Origin: an uncultured Acetatifactor sp.
GTDB taxonomy: Bacteria > Bacillota > Clostridia > Lachnospirales > Lachnospiraceae
DNA: 64,000 nucleotides
Assembly (NCBI GenBank): GCA_947625255.1
Contig: CANQNT010000008.1
Coordinates: 1 to 64,000 of the forward strand
Direction: 5' to 3'
Shown: positions 18,859-28,607 of the stretch, one piece after another
How the letters are laid out: each line of letters starts with the position of its first letter
Position numbering within the stretch: position 1 is the first letter of the stretch
Program-made: the position numbers and the translations under genes
The notes under the pieces: generated by a model
What the model saw: the letters and a program-made list of their open reading frames with translations, nothing else
Told to the model about the DNA's origin: nothing
The model's database searches: none

Positions 18859-19545
18859 ATGAAAGCGGCACTCGTATATACCAGTACCACGCCGGAGCTG
18901 ATAGAGCTGGTGGAGCGTGAGGTGAGAAAAAATATCGGAGAAGAGGCGGAACTGATCAGTCTCCAGGATCCTGGGATCCTGGCGGCAGTCAGAGAAGCGG
19001 GTTATGTTACTGCGTCGGCGGCCGCCCGTCTGATTCGTATGTATATGGAAGGAGTGGAAAGGGGAGCGGATGCCATTCTCAATATTTGCTCCTCGGTAGG
19101 GGAGGTGGCGGATTGTATGCAGAATGCCGCTGCTTATATCGGTGTCCCCATTGTCCGCATTGATGAAGAAATGTGCGCGGAGGCAGTGCGGCTGGGAAAG
19201 CGGATCGCCGTGCTGGCCACGCTCCCCACTACCCTGGCTCCCACCAAAAACACGGTGCTTCGGGTCGCCCGGCGGATGAATCGTTCGGTGGAACTGGTGG
19301 ACGGCCTGGCGGACGGAGCCTTTGGTCTGGATCAGGAGCAGTTTCGCAGGCTTCTTCTGGCAAAAGCCGCCCAGGTCAGGGATCAGGCGGATGTGATCCT
19401 GCTGGCGCAGGGCTCCATGGCTTATGTGGAAGAGGATATTACCCGGGAAATCGGGATTCCTACCCTTTCCAGTCCCCGGTTTGGCGCCATAGAGCTGCGG
19501 AAGGCGCTGGAACAAAAAGGGCTTATGGGAGGAAAAGAATGCTGA
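18859..19545 (+). CDS. Asp/Glu/hydantoin racemase-superfamily protein
   Basis: MKAALVYTSTTPELIELVEREV..., ILNICSSVGEV, PIVRIDEEMCAEAVRLGKRIAVLATLPTTLAPT, VILLAQGSMA. Confidence 0.78.
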   Translation: MKAALVYTSTTPELIELVEREVRKNIGEEAELISLQDPGILAAVREAGYVTASAAARLIRMYMEGVERGADAILNICSSVGEVADCMQNAAAYIGVPIVRIDEEMCAEAVRLGKRIAVLATLPTTLAPTKNTVLRVARRMNRSVELVDGLADGAFGLDQEQFRRLLLAKAAQVRDQADVILLAQGSMAYVEEDITREIGIPTLSSPRFGAIELRKALEQKGLMGGKEC

Positions 19546-21602
19546 CGGATACCAGAAATTCTCCCAATGCTTTGCTCCGGGGGCTTCCTTTTGACGCGGT
19601 GGAATGGACCGGAGGTCTTTATGGGGAGCGTTTTGCCACCTGTGCTTCCGCTACAGTGCCTCACTTGCAGAAAATGTTTGAGAGCAAGGAGATCAGTCAT
19701 GTACTGGAGAACTTCAGGATCGCCGCGGGGGAAGCGGAGGGCGGCTTTGACGGAACCGTGTTCGGGGACGGTGATTTCTACAAATGGATGGAAGCGGCGG
19801 TCTATACCGGTGTCCGTACCAAAGATCAGGCGCTTTTATCCAGGCTGGAGGAATACGTTGACCTGATCGGCAGGGCACAGCGGTCCGACGGGTATCTTTC
19901 TACCAAGCAGATCATTGAAGAGCGGAGCGGCGGCAGCGCCCGCCTGAAGGATATCAATGAATTTGAAGTCTATAATTTAGGGCATTTGTTCACTTCCGCC
20001 TGTCTGTATGCCAGACTGACGGGAAGCGACAGTTTCCTGCGGATTGCCAGAAAGGCTGCGGAATATCTTAAGCGCCTGTATGAGGAAGCGGAGGAAAAGG
20101 GGGAAGCCCAGACGGCGGTATGTCCTTCTCATTACATGGGTCTGGCGGAGCTGTACCGGACCACCGGGGAAAAAGAGTATCTGGAGCTGTTGGAGAAGGC
20201 GATCGCTCTAAGGGATAAGGTCAAAGAAGGAATGGACGACAACCAGGATCGTCTGCCCCTGCGGGAGCACCGTAAGATCATCGGTCACGCGGTGCGGGCC
20301 AATTATCTCTATGCGGGAGTGGCGGATCTGTGCCTGGAGGAGAAGGATCCGGAGCTTCAGAAGGTGCTGGATGCGGTCTGGCAGGATCTGACGGCTCATA
20401 AGCTGTACATCACCGGAGGGTGCGGCGCCTTGTACAACGGCGCGTCCCCTTATGGGAATTTCTTTGATCATCAGCTGGTACACCAGGCCTATGGCTATGA
20501 TTATCAGCTGCCTAATATTACGGCCTATAATGAAACCTGTGCTTCCGTGGGCGGTGTATACTGGGCCTGGCGGATGTTTTGCCTGGAAAAAAGGCCTGAA
20601 TATGCGGATGTGCTGGAACGGATGGTGCTGAATGTAAATCTGGCCGCGGTCAGTCTGGACGGGAAACGATTTTTCTATGAAAATATGCTGCGCAGGGCTC
20701 GTCATTTGACCTATGATCTGGTCTGGGGTCAGGAACGGGCAGAGTATATCCTGAGCTATTGCTGTCCTCCCAATCTGGCCCGGCTGATCGCCCAGTTGAG
20801 CGAGTATGCCTACGCCGTGGACGAGACGGGTATTTATACGGTGCTGTATGGTGCCAGCAGGGCGGAACTGGTTCTGAAAAACGGGGAGAAGGTGTGCCTG
20901 GTCCAGGAGACGGAGTATCCTTATGACGGAAAGGTGCGGTTCACTTTCCATAGGGTTTATGAGAGGTTATCTCCCGCTTCCTTTCTTCTGCATTTGCGCA
21001 TTCCCGGCTGGGTCCGGAAAGGAACCCTGGTTGTCAAAAGCCGCGGCGGCGCGGTGCTCTGGGAGAAGCGGCTGGAGAGAGAGGACGCATATTCTTATCA
21101 GGACGTGCTGATTTTCGATCCGGATCAGCTGGAGGTTCTGCTGGATCTGCAAATGGAAACCAGACTGACCTGCGCCCATCCCATGGTAGAAGAAGCGGTC
21201 AATCAGGTAGCGGTGGAACGGGGACCGCTGGTATATTGTGTGGAAGGGATAGACGCGGATACGGACACCCTGGATCATCTGTTGATCCCTTCCGATGTGC
21301 GGCTGTGCCCGGAGCCTTTCGTGATAGAAGGAAGAACGATCACTTCTTTGACCGGCGTTTTTTACCGCAGAAGAAAGGGAGGAAACAGCCTGACGCAGAC
21401 GGAAGAAAGGCGGTTGGGAATATCCGGCGGAAAGGTAAGTCCCGAGAAAGAGCTCCCTTTATATCAGGATTATGGGAACTATGGATATGATCAGATCAAA
21501 GTGAGGATGATCCCTTATTTTGCATGGGATAATCGCGGCCCGGGAGAAATGCGGGTCTGGATCCCTGTGACGGATCTGCCCTCTGTAGATCGATCCCTGT
21601 GA
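19539..21602 (+). CDS. GH127-family glycoside hydrolase (beta-L-arabinofuranosidase / aceric-acid hydrolase family)
   Basis: GLYGERFATC..., DGDFYKWMEAAVYTGVRTKD, KLYITGGCGALYNG, YNETCASVGGVYWAWRMF, SYCCPPNLARLIAQL. ATG 19539 with GGGAGG upstream; the longer ORF start at 19173 lies inside the racemase gene. Confidence 0.88.
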   Translation: MLTDTRNSPNALLRGLPFDAVEWTGGLYGERFATCASATVPHLQKMFESKEISHVLENFRIAAGEAEGGFDGTVFGDGDFYKWMEAAVYTGVRTKDQALLSRLEEYVDLIGRAQRSDGYLSTKQIIEERSGGSARLKDINEFEVYNLGHLFTSACLYARLTGSDSFLRIARKAAEYLKRLYEEAEEKGEAQTAVCPSHYMGLAELYRTTGEKEYLELLEKAIALRDKVKEGMDDNQDRLPLREHRKIIGHAVRANYLYAGVADLCLEEKDPELQKVLDAVWQDLTAHKLYITGGCGALYNGASPYGNFFDHQLVHQAYGYDYQLPNITAYNETCASVGGVYWAWRMFCLEKRPEYADVLERMVLNVNLAAVSLDGKRFFYENMLRRARHLTYDLVWGQERAEYILSYCCPPNLARLIAQLSEYAYAVDETGIYTVLYGASRAELVLKNGEKVCLVQETEYPYDGKVRFTFHRVYERLSPASFLLHLRIPGWVRKGTLVVKSRGGAVLWEKRLEREDAYSYQDVLIFDPDQLEVLLDLQMETRLTCAHPMVEEAVNQVAVERGPLVYCVEGIDADTDTLDHLLIPSDVRLCPEPFVIEGRTITSLTGVFYRRRKGGNSLTQTEERRLGISGGKVSPEKELPLYQDYGNYGYDQIKVRMIPYFAWDNRGPGEMRVWIPVTDLPSVDRSL

Positions 21603-23140
21603 AAAAGAAATTCTGCAAGAGAACCGCGCAAGCGGAGTCGGAGGACGACGTGAAGATGGAACCCGTTAGCAAGCTTCCTCTGTCCGTGCTGGAGCAGTTT
21701 CCTGTCCCGGACAGTCAGGCAATCCATAGAAAATATCTGGAAGAATTGAAATTTTTTTCCCGCAAGATCCTGGTGTTGGATGATGATCCCACCGGGGTAC
21801 AGACGGTCCATGACGTTCATGTTTATACGGACTGGACGGAAGAAAGCCTGTTGGAGGGAATGCGGGAGGAGGGTCCTCTTTTCTTTGTGCTGACCAATTC
21901 CAGAAGCTTTTCCGAGGAGGAAACCAGACGGGAGCATATGCTTCTGGCCAGGAGGGCGGCCAGAGCGGCCAGGCAAAGCGGTAAGGAGCTGCTTGTGATC
22001 TCCCGGGGCGATTCCACCCTGAGAGGACATTATCCCTTGGAAATGGAGGCGCTGGGGGAGGTTCTGGCGCAAGAAACGGGGAAAGCCTTTAACGGACAGA
22101 TCCTTTGCCCCTTTTTTAGAGAAGGGGGACGTTATACCATCGACGGCGTGCATTATGTGAGGGAAGGGGAATGGCTGGTGCCCGTGGGAGAGACAGAGTT
22201 TGCCAGAGATAAAACCTTTGGCTTTCATTCTTCCCGGCTGAGTGATTATGTGGAGGAAAAGAGTCGGGGACGTTATCGGAAAGAAAACAGTCTTTCTATC
22301 ACGCTTTCCGTGCTGCGCAGTCCTTCCTGGGAATCCATTACGGAGCTGCTGATGAAGGCGGAGCATTTCCAGCCCATTTTGGTGGATGCCATCGATTCCT
22401 GCGATGTGGAGGCTTTTGCTGTCTGTCTGCTCCGGGCGATCCGGAGAGGAAAAGAGTTTTTGATCCGCGGCGCGGCTGAGTTGCCCAGAGTCCTGGGAAA
22501 TATCAGTCACAGACCCTTGCTTACCCGGGAGGAGCTGCTGGGGGACGGTGAGGGGGAAGCAACAGGCGCACATTCCGTATACGGCGGCATCGTCCTGATC
22601 GGTTCCCATGTGCGGAAGACCACCAGGCAGCTTCAGTCCCTGCAGGCGTCGGATGTGGCGGCGGAGTTTCTGGAATTTCACGCGGCCGCGTGCCTGGATC
22701 CGGAAGACGCCGGACAGGAGACCCGGCGACTGATACGGCTGGCGGAAGAGGCGATGAGCCGGGGCCGGGCAGCGGTAGTCTATACCAGCAGAACCGTGCT
22801 GGCGCCGGAGGGTTTCTCCAAAGAAGAAGCGCTGCGGCTGTCGGTGAGAATTTCCGATGCCCTGACCGGAGTAATCGCGGGGTTGACCCGGAAACCGGGA
22901 TTTTTGATCGCCAAGGGAGGGATCACTTCCAGCGATGTCGGGACAAAGGCGCTCCGGGTGCGCAAGGCTCTGGTACTGGGGCAGATCAGGCCCGGCATTC
23001 CAGTGTGGAGGACAGGAGAAGAGAGTAAATTTCCGGGACTGCCCTATATCATTTTCCCCGGCAATGTGGGGGACGTGGACACCTTGCGGGATATCGTGGA
23101 GATGCTGGCCTGGAAGAAGCCAAAACCTGAAAGGGAGTAA
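21599..23140 (+). CDS. Four-carbon acid sugar kinase family protein (DUF1537, OtnK/DtnK/OiaK-like)
   Basis: ILVLDDDPTGVQTVHDVHVYTDW, FVLTNSRSFSEEET, VISRGDSTLRGHYPLE, LIAKGGITSSDVGTKALRVRKALVLGQIRPGIPVWRTGEESKFPGLPYIIFPGNVGD. Confidence 0.92.
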   Translation: MKKKFCKRTAQAESEDDVKMEPVSKLPLSVLEQFPVPDSQAIHRKYLEELKFFSRKILVLDDDPTGVQTVHDVHVYTDWTEESLLEGMREEGPLFFVLTNSRSFSEEETRREHMLLARRAARAARQSGKELLVISRGDSTLRGHYPLEMEALGEVLAQETGKAFNGQILCPFFREGGRYTIDGVHYVREGEWLVPVGETEFARDKTFGFHSSRLSDYVEEKSRGRYRKENSLSITLSVLRSPSWESITELLMKAEHFQPILVDAIDSCDVEAFAVCLLRAIRRGKEFLIRGAAELPRVLGNISHRPLLTREELLGDGEGEATGAHSVYGGIVLIGSHVRKTTRQLQSLQASDVAAEFLEFHAAACLDPEDAGQETRRLIRLAEEAMSRGRAAVVYTSRTVLAPEGFSKEEALRLSVRISDALTGVIAGLTRKPGFLIAKGGITSSDVGTKALRVRKALVLGQIRPGIPVWRTGEESKFPGLPYIIFPGNVGDVDTLRDIVEMLAWKKPKPERE

Positions 23141-23179
23141 AACCCGGAAAGGTCAGGAACCTGCAGAAGGAGAGAAAGC

Positions 23180-24040
23180 ATGAGAAAAGTAATCATTTCC
23201 CTGGCTCCGGTGGAGGCAGGGAACCCCATAGACAAAGAAGCTCTGGTAGAAGATGTGGTAAGAAGCGCCCAGGCTGGAGCGGCCATGTGTCATCTGCATT
23301 GCCGCAGACCGGATGGAACGCTGACTCCGGATACCACTGAGCTGGCGGACACCTTTGAGCGGATTGCCGCAAGGACGAATCTGATCCTGCAGGTTTCCAC
23401 GGGAGGCGTTTCCCGGATGAATATTCAGGAGCGCTGTCGTCCTCTGGATTGCCGGAACGTGGAGAGCGCTTCCTTGAACGGAGGAACCACCAACCTGGGA
23501 GAAGCCGTTTATGTGAATACCTTTGACGACATCCGGTACTGCGCCAGGGCGGTTTATGAGCGGGGAATCCTGCCGGAGATCGAGGTTTTTGATATCGGAA
23601 TGATCTACAATATTGAAATGACCAGAAAGGAAGTACCCTACAGAGAGCCTATTCTATATAATCTGGTCTTTGGCCATAAGGGCGGGATGCAGCCTGATAT
23701 GCAGTGTCTTACGGCATTTTGCGGTGCGGTTCCACGGGATGCCCGCTGGGGTGTGACCCACTATGGGAGGGATAACTGGGAGTTCCTGGCGGCAGCCATC
23801 GCCATGGGGGCGTCCGTGGTACGGATCGGCTTTGAAGACAGCCGTTACCTGGCGCCAGGCAGACAGGCTGTGTGGAATTATGAAGAAGTGGAGAAGCTGG
23901 CCAATCTGATCCGCGCCATGGATCTGGAGCCGGCCACCCCGGACCAGGCCCGGGAGCTTATGGGCATTTTACACAGAAATCCCCGAAAGGTTCGGGACCC
24001 GCGGGGAGATGGGAGGAATCCATGCATGGCATCATTTTGA
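23180..24040 (+). CDS. 3-keto-5-aminohexanoate cleavage-type enzyme (BKACE, PF05853)
   Basis: KVIISLAPVEAGNPIDKEALVEDVVRSAQAGAAMCHLHCRRPDG ... VRIGFEDSRYLAPG. Confidence 0.88.
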   Translation: MRKVIISLAPVEAGNPIDKEALVEDVVRSAQAGAAMCHLHCRRPDGTLTPDTTELADTFERIAARTNLILQVSTGGVSRMNIQERCRPLDCRNVESASLNGGTTNLGEAVYVNTFDDIRYCARAVYERGILPEIEVFDIGMIYNIEMTRKEVPYREPILYNLVFGHKGGMQPDMQCLTAFCGAVPRDARWGVTHYGRDNWEFLAAAIAMGASVVRIGFEDSRYLAPGRQAVWNYEEVEKLANLIRAMDLEPATPDQARELMGILHRNPRKVRDPRGDGRNPCMASF

Positions 24041-25446
24041 CACAGGCTCCCGAGGATTGGGAGATTCTTCAGCAGAAGGACGGTTTTGCAGAGGTTGTTT
24101 TGAAAGGGAAATTTAACGTTCATCCCGCGGCGATCAAGGTCGGAGTGGAGAGTGCGCTGCCGGTAGTGCGGGTCATGCGGGAGGAGGATAACATGACCGT
24201 GATCCCCTGGACCGCCGCCGGATGTGTGGAACAGGGCGGGGAACCCTTTACAGGAACCTTTACTGCCAGGATCCGGCTCCCGGAAGGGGGACTGTACCGG
24301 ATCGAGACCAGTCTGGAGACGAAAAGCACACGACCGGAGCTGACCTGGCTCTACCGGGGGGATTGCGTCCTCCATGTGGGTGTGGGGGATCTGTTCCTGA
24401 TCGCCGGACAGTCCAATTCCGCGGGCTACAGCAGGGATTTTTGCATGGATCCGCCCCATCTTTGCGTTCATTTGTACCGCAACCGGAGCAAATGGGATCT
24501 GGCATGTCATCCCATGAATGAAAGCACCTTTGCGGGTTCCCTGGCCAACGAGGAAATGGGGATTCCCGGGGTGTCTCCTTATTTATCCTTTGCAAAAAAG
24601 TATTACAGTCTGACGGGCAGACCGGTAGGGCTGGTACAGACTGCTCTGGGAGGTTCCCCCATGAGCCGGTGGGATCCGGAAAAGGGAGATCTGTTTGCCA
24701 ATATGATGGAGAAGATCCATCAAACGCATGGAAATTATGCCGGGATGCTATGGTATCAGGGCTGTTCCGATACCTATCCGGAACAGTCCGCGGTGTATCT
24801 GGAGCGGTTCCGAAGCTTTGTGGATGCCCTGCGCCGTGGACTGGGATATCAGATTCCCATATTCACCATGCAGCTGAACCGGCAGATCAATGGGCTCTAC
24901 GATGAGGCCTGGGGGACGGTGCGGGAAGCCCAGAGAAGGGCGGCGGAGGAGATCCCCGGCGTCTATGTGCTTTCCACTACCAATTTAAGTCTTTGTGACG
25001 GCATCCATAACAGCGCCCAGGCCAATGTGGCTTTGGGAGAAAGGCTGGCCAGACATTGCCATTACGTGCTGAACGGAGGAGAGGAATATGGCGCTCCGGA
25101 ACTTGAACGGGCATGGAAGGTGACAGAAGAGGAAAAAGAAAGCCTGGGGCTTAAGGGAGAATGGCTGGGCATGGTTTTCCGCCATGTCAGGAGTTGTTTT
25201 ATCGTTTGTTCCGATCTGGGAAAAGACAGCGGATTTACTCTGGTGGATGAAATGGGCCCGGTAGAGATCAAAAGACTGCGATCCACCCGGCAGGATAAGG
25301 ATCACGTTTACCTGGAGCTTGGCAGAAAGCCGGGTACGTCCCTGCGGCTTTCTTTTGCCTGGCAGGCGGATCCGACAAGCCGTATGCCGGTGGATGAAGT
25401 CACTTATATGCCTCCGTTATCTTTCTATCAATACGAAATAAAATAG
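24022..25446 (+). CDS. SGNH / sialate O-acetylesterase-domain esterase
   Basis: DLFLIAGQSNSAGYSRDF, VGLVQTALGGSPMSRWDP, GMLWYQGCSDTYPEQ. Confidence 0.82.
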   Translation: MHGIILTQAPEDWEILQQKDGFAEVVLKGKFNVHPAAIKVGVESALPVVRVMREEDNMTVIPWTAAGCVEQGGEPFTGTFTARIRLPEGGLYRIETSLETKSTRPELTWLYRGDCVLHVGVGDLFLIAGQSNSAGYSRDFCMDPPHLCVHLYRNRSKWDLACHPMNESTFAGSLANEEMGIPGVSPYLSFAKKYYSLTGRPVGLVQTALGGSPMSRWDPEKGDLFANMMEKIHQTHGNYAGMLWYQGCSDTYPEQSAVYLERFRSFVDALRRGLGYQIPIFTMQLNRQINGLYDEAWGTVREAQRRAAEEIPGVYVLSTTNLSLCDGIHNSAQANVALGERLARHCHYVLNGGEEYGAPELERAWKVTEEEKESLGLKGEWLGMVFRHVRSCFIVCSDLGKDSGFTLVDEMGPVEIKRLRSTRQDKDHVYLELGRKPGTSLRLSFAWQADPTSRMPVDEVTYMPPLSFYQYEIK

Positions 25447-25497
25447 CTGAAATCACGATAGAAAATAAGGAAAGCAGAAGGAAAGGAATCAAATTTC

Positions 25498-26928
25498 ATG
25501 AAGGAAATGAACTGGGATCTGTTGAAACGAGAAGCCCCGGAATGGTTCCGGGATGCCAAGTTTGGTCTGTTTTTTCACTGGGGACCTTACAGTGTGCCGG
25601 CTTGCGAAAATGAATGGTATTCCCGCAATATGTATTGCAAGGGACTGTCTCAGAATCTGTACCATGAGAAGACCTATGGGCCACTGAAACAGTTTGGGTA
25701 TAAGGAGTTTTATTCCGGCATGACCGGGACCCGTTTCGATGCGCGGGAATGGGCCGCCCTGATAAAGCGGGCCGGCGCCCGGTACGGAGGCCCGGTGACA
25801 GAGCATTGCGACAATTTTTCCCTGTGGGACAGCACTGTCAACCCGGTGAACAGCGTCCGGTATGGGCCGCACCGGGATGTGATGGGAGAGTGTGCCCGGG
25901 CTTTCCGGGAAGAAAGCATCCGTTTGCTGGCTACTTTCCATCATCAGTGGCTCTGGGGCTGGTTCATGTCCACCGATAGCGAAGCGGATGTTTACGATCC
26001 TGTCAATGAAAAATACTATGGTCCGGCGCTTCCTCTGGAAACCAACCGTTATCACCCTTATCGCTATCCGGACGCGAAGTTCTGCAGGATCTGGAAGGAA
26101 AAAGTGCGGGAAGTGATCGATCAGTACCACCCGGATGTGATCTATTTTGACAGCAGATCCAACATCATTGAGGAACAGGCGCGGTTCGATGTGGTAGAGC
26201 ATTATTATCATGAAAAAGGCGGAACGGAGCATATCATCACCTACAAGCAGGAGGATTTTCCCAAAGAGGTGGGGGTGTATGATATTGAATGCGGACGTTT
26301 TTCTCTTCCCAAACCTTATCCTTGGCAGTCTGATGACAGGCTGGAAGACAACATCACCTGGTGCATGGTGCAGCAGCCTAAATATAAGCCTGCCGGACAC
26401 ATTATCCATCAGCTTTGCGATATCGTCTCCAAAAACGGGAATCTGCTTTTGAATGTGGGGCCTTACGCGGATGGCTCTTTCCACCCGGAGGCGGTTCGCA
26501 TTCTGGAAGAAATCGGGGACTGGCTTGCCCTTAACGGAGAAGCCATTTATGGAACCCGTCCCTTTGTCATCGCCGCGGAGGGTCCCACTACCGTGGATGA
26601 TGCGGATTATGATGTGGGGAAAATCAAGGAACAGCTGGACAAGGGCAGCGCCGTGGATGTGCGCAGCGATCTTCTGGGGGAAGGAGACTATCGTTTTACC
26701 ACCAAAGGAAGCGCGCTTTATGCCATCTCCATGGGCTGGCCTGAGGATGGGTGGTTCCATATATATGCTTTACGGCAGAACGGTCCTTACAGGGGCGCGG
26801 CGGAAAACATCACCATGGTCGGCTGCGGGGAGTCCCTTGCCTTTTACAGGGATGAATTGGGACTTCATGTGAAAGCACCCCGCAAAGCCCCCTGCGATCA
26901 TGCCTATGTTCTGAAGATCTGTGGGTGA
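25498..26928 (+). CDS. GH29 alpha-L-fucosidase
   Basis: PEWFRDAKFGLFFHWGPYSVPACENEWY, NFSLWDSTVNPVNS, HPDVIYFDSRS, NGNLLLNVGPYADGSFHPEAVRILEEIGDWLALNGEAIYGT. Confidence 0.93.
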   Translation: MKEMNWDLLKREAPEWFRDAKFGLFFHWGPYSVPACENEWYSRNMYCKGLSQNLYHEKTYGPLKQFGYKEFYSGMTGTRFDAREWAALIKRAGARYGGPVTEHCDNFSLWDSTVNPVNSVRYGPHRDVMGECARAFREESIRLLATFHHQWLWGWFMSTDSEADVYDPVNEKYYGPALPLETNRYHPYRYPDAKFCRIWKEKVREVIDQYHPDVIYFDSRSNIIEEQARFDVVEHYYHEKGGTEHIITYKQEDFPKEVGVYDIECGRFSLPKPYPWQSDDRLEDNITWCMVQQPKYKPAGHIIHQLCDIVSKNGNLLLNVGPYADGSFHPEAVRILEEIGDWLALNGEAIYGTRPFVIAAEGPTTVDDADYDVGKIKEQLDKGSAVDVRSDLLGEGDYRFTTKGSALYAISMGWPEDGWFHIYALRQNGPYRGAAENITMVGCGESLAFYRDELGLHVKAPRKAPCDHAYVLKICG

Positions 26929-26963
26929 ATCCGCATATAAGATATAAGAATGAAATCCGCGGA

Positions 26964-28607
26964 TCAATTGGATGCCTGTCCTTTGGAGGCGTTGAAAAGC
27001 GCGTTTTGCCTGTCAATGTATTCCTCCAGACCCTGGGCGCGCATTTCGTCCAGCACCTGGTCCCACATTTCCAAGGGGTCTTCCCCGCCGATGATACAGC
27101 GTACAAAAGCCTGGAAAGCCTGGGCGGTGCTGAAAAGCTCGGAAGGTTCCTTTGGAAAGCATAAAAAGTCGTAAGGACGTTCCAGCTGGGTGGAATGATC
27201 CCGAGCCCACAGGGCATCCTTATAGGACAGCCGCATGACATCCTCGCCGAATCTCAGCTGATTGATCTCGTTCGGTTCAAAATCAATCCAGCCCCCGTCC
27301 CAGGTCGCAATATCGGAAAACAGGGCAAGGGAAGGATATTTCTGGTTCAGGGCTGATATCAGTCCCATATCCCCCGAATCCCAGAGACAACGGTAGTCCC
27401 CGTTTCCGTCTTTTTCATAATCCACATCAGGAATTCCATACCGGCAGATTTCAATTCCCCGATCGGACAACAGAAATTCGAACAGTGCCAGGATCCGTTC
27501 CGCTTTTTGGTCATCCACAGAGGAGGAAAGGAAAGACTCTGACCAGAACGCCGAACTGGAATTGCTGTAGCATACCCCGTCCGGTGCGGGGAAGATCGGC
27601 AGAACGTCCACACACTCTTCAAAGGGCAGATCGTTTAATTCGTTCCATTTGACCTTCAGTTCCATCAGCGTGGCGGGGGAGGATTTGTGTTCTATGGCGC
27701 CCAGACGGCCCGCGGCAAAATCTTCCAGGACCCCGTTATAGGTTTTGCAGTAAAAATCAGGATCCAGACCCCCGGATTCGTAGAGCCTCCTGTAGCAGGA
27801 GACCACATCCCGGAACTGTTCCGTGGTCCAGGAGGGAACATATCTGGAATCTTCTTTGATCCAGGAATAGACATTACATTCCGGGGCGATTCCCAGGATC
27901 ACCCATTTACCCAGTGCGGGGAGATTGTTCACATTATATCCGATCGTGTCGTCGACGCCGTTGCCGTCCGGATCCCGGGAAGCAAAGGCGGCGGTCATGG
28001 ACAGGAAGTCCTCAAAGCTTTTCGGATCCTGAAAGCCCAGTTTATCCATCCAGTCCCGTCTCACCAGCAGAGCGGCGTCGGTGGCGCCCAGGATCGGATC
28101 CAGAAAAGAGATTCTGGGGATCGCATAGCAGAAGCCATCCTTATATCTGGTATAAGAGGTGGATTCTAAAAGTCCGTTTAAAATGGGAAAGGAAGAAAGA
28201 TCCTCCGGCAGCGCCCGGATGGAACCGTTTTCTATCATGTCTACAAAAGCGGCATTGTCATTGCTGTCATTGGAGGACAGGGTAAGTGTGGAGAATACGT
28301 CCGGCAGACTGTTGGTGGCGCTCAGGATCTGATAGCGTTCCTTATAATCGGACCAGGTGACCGAGGTGGGATAGATGGTGACGTTAAACAGCTTTTCTAT
28401 ATATTGGGTGAACGCGTCTTTTTCCGTGGCCATGGCCATGTCCTCTATTTCCCAGAAACTGATACTGATATCCATATGCTCTTCGAAAGACAGCTCCCGA
28501 AGGGACGCTGGCAGAATACTGCGATCCGGCTGGGAAGAAGACTCCTTTCTGGCGCAGCCGGTCAACAGCAGAAGGACGCAAAGGAGAAGGAAACTTGCTT
28601 TTTTCAT
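26964..28607 (-). CDS. Extracellular solute-binding lipoprotein, operonic with YesMN
   Basis: Lipobox LLLLTGCARKESS; SBP-like sequence. Start overlaps the yesN stop (ATGA). Confidence 0.85.
   Translation of the reverse strand: MKKASFLLLCVLLLLTGCARKESSSQPDRSILPASLRELSFEEHMDISISFWEIEDMAMATEKDAFTQYIEKLFNVTIYPTSVTWSDYKERYQILSATNSLPDVFSTLTLSSNDSNDNAAFVDMIENGSIRALPEDLSSFPILNGLLESTSYTRYKDGFCYAIPRISFLDPILGATDAALLVRRDWMDKLGFQDPKSFEDFLSMTAAFASRDPDGNGVDDTIGYNVNNLPALGKWVILGIAPECNVYSWIKEDSRYVPSWTTEQFRDVVSCYRRLYESGGLDPDFYCKTYNGVLEDFAAGRLGAIEHKSSPATLMELKVKWNELNDLPFEECVDVLPIFPAPDGVCYSNSSSAFWSESFLSSSVDDQKAERILALFEFLLSDRGIEICRYGIPDVDYEKDGNGDYRCLWDSGDMGLISALNQKYPSLALFSDIATWDGGWIDFEPNEINQLRFGEDVMRLSYKDALWARDHSTQLERPYDFLCFPKEPSELFSTAQAFQAFVRCIIGGEDPLEMWDQVLDEMRAQGLEEYIDRQNALFNASKGQASN

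Noticed and set aside
19173-19538. N-terminal extension of the GH127 ORF
   Set aside because: Low-complexity Gly/Arg-rich translation overlapping the racemase-like CDS in another frame; ATG at 19539 has a good RBS.
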